From the NCBI GenBank assembly GCA_020832235.1, contig JAFIEZ010000015.1, positions 124,001 through 188,000 of the forward strand: DNA of 64,000 nt, in the 5' to 3' direction. The position numbers were made by a program, and so were the translations under genes. Each line of letters starts with the position of its first letter. Position 1 is the stretch's first letter. Shown one piece after another: positions 61,016 to 64,000 of this stretch. Under the pieces are notes generated by a model. It did no database searches and was not told the origin of the DNA. It worked only from the letters and a program-made list of their open reading frames with translations. The DNA comes from Bacteroidota bacterium. Lineage in GTDB: Bacteria > Bacteroidota > Rhodothermia > Balneolales > HLUCCA01.

Positions 61016-61264
61016 ATGAAAAAGAAGCTTACTCTTGTTGTTGACGATGAAGTTATAGAGCGGGCAAAACGTCATGCCCGTGCTAAAAACATCACGTTAT
61101 CTGAGCTTGTAGAGCAATATTTAGTGGAAGAAACCCGGTCTGAGGGATGGAATCCTCCGAAGGGTACGGTACTTTCCCGCCTCACAGGTGCCGTTCAGCA
61201 AGATACCTCCCAAAAAAGCGACGATGAACGCCTGTATCAAGCGTTGAGAGACAAATATGCCTGA
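61016..61264 (+). CDS. ribbon-helix-helix antitoxin (DUF6364-like)
   Basis: An 82-residue protein: KKLTLVVDDEVIERAKRHAR, then KNITLSELVEQYLVEETRSE, a ribbon-helix-helix fold, with a disordered C-terminal part ending DDERLYQALRDKYA. It overlaps the PIN-domain gene by 8 bp, so the two form a TA operon. Confidence 0.85.
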   Translation: MKKKLTLVVDDEVIERAKRHARAKNITLSELVEQYLVEETRSEGWNPPKGTVLSRLTGAVQQDTSQKSDDERLYQALRDKYA

Positions 61265-61676
61265 GCGAGTACTATTCGCTGTTAATGTTCTTTTGGATGT
61301 GATTGAGAACAGACTACCTTACGTTAATCAATCCGGACCGGCGTTGCGATTAGTCTCGGATGGTAAAGTTAGAGGCCTGATCGCAGCATCCTCCGTTGAT
61401 ACCCTGGCGTTCTTAATTCGGAAAAATGCAACATCCGCACAAACGCATAGCATTCTGGAGGATTTGTTACTGCTGCTGGAGGTGGCCCCTGTTGATGGAG
61501 ATATTGTTCGGAAGGCGCTATCCATGCGATGGAACGACCCGGAAGACGCGATCATTTATCAAGCGGCGAAGTTCAGTGGTTGCACTGCGATTGTGACCCG
61601 AAATACACGTGATTTTCGAGTTGATGCCGATTCTATCGAGGTATTGTCCCCGGAACAGCTCGTTCGCCGAGGGTGA
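61257..61676 (+). CDS. PIN-domain toxin with altered first catalytic Asp
   Basis: A 139-residue PIN protein. The family start is normally VLFDTNVLLD; here it is VLFAVNVLLD, so the first catalytic Asp is Ala8 (GCT codon). Later acids appear kept: LSMRWNDPEDAIIYQAAKFS and VTRNTRDF. A central AASSVDTLAFLIRK replaces the usual ASS/Thr-Glu segment. Loss of the first Asp usually abolishes metal binding, so ribonuclease activity is doubtful. It is coupled by an 8-bp overlap to the RHH antitoxin. Confidence 0.85.
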   Translation: MPERVLFAVNVLLDVIENRLPYVNQSGPALRLVSDGKVRGLIAASSVDTLAFLIRKNATSAQTHSILEDLLLLLEVAPVDGDIVRKALSMRWNDPEDAIIYQAAKFSGCTAIVTRNTRDFRVDADSIEVLSPEQLVRRG

Positions 61677-61706
61677 GGATACGTGACAGACTGTAGTCTG
61701 AATCCG

Positions 61707-62303
61707 CTACGGAGCTATCCAACGGCTAGTGACTTCATCACCAATCCAGCTCCTTTCGGAGCGCCGGTGCCGGATACCGTCCAGCTGCAGGAACTCCATC
61801 AGCGTTGCTTCTACTCGAATGAGGCAAAAAAGAGCGGAATCGTCATCCTTCCAGGTATAGGCCTCCTCGGGATGCGTAATGGGCGTGCCGGGAGGCAACA
61901 CCGATGTGTACGAAAACGGACTTTTGCTTCCCCTTTGTGACCATTCGGTCACTACGTCATCACCAGAAACGATAAGTGATGCCGCGCCATTCACCCGAAG
62001 CTGCAGTCCACGGCGGTCATCGTAAAAAAGCAGACTCACAGCGCTGTTTGCGGTGATTTCGGCAACTTTGTCGGACCGGGAGTCGGTGAAGATCACAAAT
62101 TCCCGCTGGTTTCGAAACGCGCGCAGCACCACCATCCGTTGCCGCGGACATCCCTGCACATCTACTGTTGCCAGTGAGAGATACCGAAACGCGTGCTCCT
62201 CACGGGCACCGTCGCGCGAAACGGCACGGGTTAGATGCTGATGTACCAGCTCCCAGGCGGCATCCAGCGATAAATCAGGCGAAATCAAGGTGGTTTTGGA
62301 CAT
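61707..62303 (-). CDS. pyridoxamine 5'-phosphate oxidase-like FMN-binding protein
   Basis: A 198-residue split-barrel flavoprotein: EHAFRYLSLATVDVQGCPRQ, RMVVLRAFRNQREFVIFTDS, RSDKVAEITANSAVSLLFYD and LQLRVNGAASLI are the usual PNPOx-family FMN contacts. The C terminus differs from true PdxH, so a general FMN-dependent oxidoreductase of the Alr4036-like group is more likely. ATG 62303 is chosen because homology begins soon after it; the longer frame adds a hydrophobic stretch. It is convergent with the PIN gene and divergent from the higB-like gene. Confidence 0.85.
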   Translation of the reverse strand: MSKTTLISPDLSLDAAWELVHQHLTRAVSRDGAREEHAFRYLSLATVDVQGCPRQRMVVLRAFRNQREFVIFTDSRSDKVAEITANSAVSLLFYDDRRGLQLRVNGAASLIVSGDDVVTEWSQRGSKSPFSYTSVLPPGTPITHPEEAYTWKDDDSALFCLIRVEATLMEFLQLDGIRHRRSERSWIGDEVTSRWIAP

Positions 62304-62435
62304 GTGGTATGAGGTTAAAAATGTGATCAAGAGTACGGTTTCAAATGTACATGAATTATTCATCCCCATTTTTATCAGTGCTAAAAAATTCGTAATTTTT
62401 ATTAACCTATTCCGTTAATAAATTCATCGCATCTG

Positions 62436-62768
62436 ATGGAGCTAACTTTCAAGAGCCGTAAACTTCAAAAACAATTAACCAATCCTAAGGAACTGGTTAA
62501 AGTATATGGCCAACTTGCTCGAAAAGTTAATCAACGGATCAAAGATTTAACAGATGCTGATCATTTGGGAGTAATGAGGACTATTCCCGCAGCAAGATGT
62601 CACGAACTTACGGGAGATAAAAAAGGTGCATTAGCGGTTGATATTTCCGGCAACTATCGCCTTCTTTTTCAGCCTGATCATAGCCCGGTTCCGATCAAGT
62701 CTGATGGTGGACTAAACTGGGATAATATTACCAAAATTCAGATTATCGCAATCGAAGATTACCATTAG
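62436..62768 (+). CDS. higB: HigB/RelE-type toxin
   Basis: A 110-residue toxin of the plasmid-maintenance killer (HigB) group: MELTFKSRKLQKQLTNPKEL, MRTIPAARCHELTGDKKGAL, AVDISGNYRLLFQPDHSPVP and ITKIQIIAIEDYH. The layout (basic N terminus, CHxLxGDxxG, YRLxF, closing ExxDYH) is characteristic. It is followed 19 bp later by the long antitoxin. Confidence 0.88.
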   Translation: MELTFKSRKLQKQLTNPKELVKVYGQLARKVNQRIKDLTDADHLGVMRTIPAARCHELTGDKKGALAVDISGNYRLLFQPDHSPVPIKSDGGLNWDNITKIQIIAIEDYH

Positions 62769-62787
62769 AATAAAAGTGAAGTATATC

Positions 62788-63894
62788 ATGGCAACAAAGC
62801 TTGAATTAGCAAAATTAGTAATTTCCCCTCCCGGCGACACGATTCAGGAGCATATTGACTTCCTTGGCATGAGTCAGGCTGAGCTCGCTGAGCGAATGGG
62901 CCGGCCGAAAGAAAAAATCAATGATCTTATCAAAGGTCGGGAGCCCATCACTACTGCAACAGCATTTCAGTTGGAAAACGTCTTAGGTATTTCGGCAAGT
63001 TTTTGGCTGAACAGAGAAAATACCTACAGAAAAGAGCTATATGCTATCAACCAGCAAGAAAAACATGAGAAAGAATCACAGTGGTTACGCCAGTTTCCGT
63101 ACAACCAAATGCGAAAACTCGGTTTGCTTCCAAATACCCGCGAAGATCATATTCTAGTTGATCGTCTACTGAAATTCTTTGGTATTGCATCTACTGAAGA
63201 GTGGAAACGTATTTACCTGGATTCAGAAGTCTCCGTTGCCTTTAGAGTGTCCCTTGCTCATACAAAAAACCCGCACGCCATATCAGCATGGTTGAGGATG
63301 GGGGAATTGCAGGCACAAAAGTTTAACCTGGCTACCTTTGATAAATCTTCCTTTAAATCCGCTCTAACTACCATCAAAGAACTCGCATTCGTGATGCCCG
63401 ACGATTTCACTCATCAACTTCAAACCATTTGTTCGGAGTGTGGCGTTGCTGTTGTATTTACCCCAAACTTACCCAAAGCGCCCATTAGTGGAGCAACACG
63501 ATGGCACCATGGTAAACCTATCATTCAGCTATCCGGAAGTTATAAGTGTAGCGATCACTTCTGGTTTACATTTTTCCATGAAGCAGCTCACATTTTGTTA
63601 CATGGGAAAAAAGATGTTTTTTTGGAGAAGGTTTCCGGTACCGATATTGATCAGCAAAAGGAAGATGAAGCCGATGATTTTGCAAAAAAAATACTGCTTA
63701 GTGATAAAGAATTGCAGGAAATTTTGGATGCATCCCAACTTACATTGGCTAATATTCAGCATTTTTCCCAGAAATTCAGAACTCCCACCGGCGTGATAGT
63801 AGGTCGGCTTCAATATGATAAGCATGTACCGTATTCGTTCGGTAACGAGTTGCGCCAACCCATCTCACTCCGCCCGGGCGGCATCGTCGTTTAG
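62788..63894 (+). CDS. HigA-type antitoxin fused to an ImmA/IrrE metallopeptidase domain
   Basis: A 368-residue protein. Residues 15-80 are the HigA HTH (PPGDTIQEHIDFLGMSQAEL, then LENVLGISASFWLNRENTYR). After a helical linker comes an ImmA/IrrE peptidase domain with the zinc motif FFHEAAHILLH (HEAAH 264-268) and KEDEADDFAKKILL. ImmA-type peptidases cleave repressors in response to DNA damage or phage signals. A protease on the antitoxin may let this system respond to stress. ATG 62788 is used; GTG 62776 is possible. Confidence 0.9.
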   Translation: MATKLELAKLVISPPGDTIQEHIDFLGMSQAELAERMGRPKEKINDLIKGREPITTATAFQLENVLGISASFWLNRENTYRKELYAINQQEKHEKESQWLRQFPYNQMRKLGLLPNTREDHILVDRLLKFFGIASTEEWKRIYLDSEVSVAFRVSLAHTKNPHAISAWLRMGELQAQKFNLATFDKSSFKSALTTIKELAFVMPDDFTHQLQTICSECGVAVVFTPNLPKAPISGATRWHHGKPIIQLSGSYKCSDHFWFTFFHEAAHILLHGKKDVFLEKVSGTDIDQQKEDEADDFAKKILLSDKELQEILDASQLTLANIQHFSQKFRTPTGVIVGRLQYDKHVPYSFGNELRQPISLRPGGIVV

Positions 63895-64000
63895 TCCGGC
63901 CACCCCTCCCGATACAATGAATTTCATGGTATCGCCCGGAGGCAGGTCAATCGGACGCACCTGTTCCGCAGGAACAATGAACATCTCCCCCGAAAAATTG
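63865..64000 (-). CDS. partial CDS at the right edge, function unknown
   Basis: A minus-strand frame enters from the right edge and stops with TGA at 63865-63867. It encodes about 45 residues including EMFIVPAEQVRPIDLPPGDT and MKFIVSGGVAGLNDDAARAE, Pro/Gly-rich and beta-like, with GC use like the core genes. It overlaps the antitoxin 3' end by 30 bp. No family is recognised from this fragment. Confidence 0.6.
   Translation of the reverse strand, partial: NFSGEMFIVPAEQVRPIDLPPGDTMKFIVSGGVAGLNDDAARAE

Overview
The window looks like a chromosomal segment of a Balneolota/Rhodothermota-type bacterium (Bacteroidota relatives, often halophilic). The main clue is a glycoside hydrolase with a C-terminal type IX secretion (T9SS) tail containing FPNPFNPTTT. 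Supporting clues are several lipoproteins, S9 peptidases, beta-propeller amidohydrolases, acidic Gly/Asp linkers and the scarcity of strong Shine-Dalgarno sites. This placement is an inference from gene content only.

Layout. 0-4.4 kb: end of a surface polysaccharide cluster (FkbM methyltransferase, Wzx-like flippase, two glycosyltransferases). 4.5-25.5 kb: mostly housekeeping and secreted functions: pyrRB, an S8 protease lipoprotein, a nitroreductase, a methyltransferase, a DUF4143 ATPase, a T9SS-exported GH3 enzyme, a RelE-type toxin-antitoxin (TA) pair, a type I pullulanase, NDH-2, an mlaEFD-like lipid transport operon, an OmpA lipoprotein, a GH3 beta-glucosidase and a truncated sugar porter. 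25.8-40.3 kb: an accessory, more AT-rich region with decayed and intact TA modules, a GmrSD-like DUF262/DUF1524 protein, a degenerate AAA/DUF4143 protein, an Rhs polymorphic-toxin array with two toxin tips and their putative immunity genes, and an Abi protein. 40.4-59.6 kb: an S9 peptidase, VapBC, three amidohydrolases and, between them, a two-component system with a CzcCBA-type metal efflux operon. 59.7-64 kb: a complex repeat array, a sulfurtransferase, two more TA modules and an FMN-binding oxidase-like protein.

Three patterns stand out. (1) At six loci the 3' end of a gene, usually including the stop codon, is followed by imperfect tandem copies of itself, with periods of 20, 36, 36, 46, 49 and 78/79 bp. 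(2) The Rhs locus holds detached toxin-tip/immunity cassettes. A block of TA genes is lodged inside an old Rhs core, and one piece of that block is a fossil higBA-hipA copy whose internal deletions end at short direct repeats that can be read directly. (3) Three TA loci keep an intact antitoxin beside a truncated or catalytically altered toxin.

The metal efflux island is bracketed by a 25-bp near-identical direct repeat and has four 11-bp-phased direct repeats ahead of its structural genes, fitting an OmpR-family response-regulator operator. No rRNA, tRNA, CRISPR array, transposase or integrase was seen.
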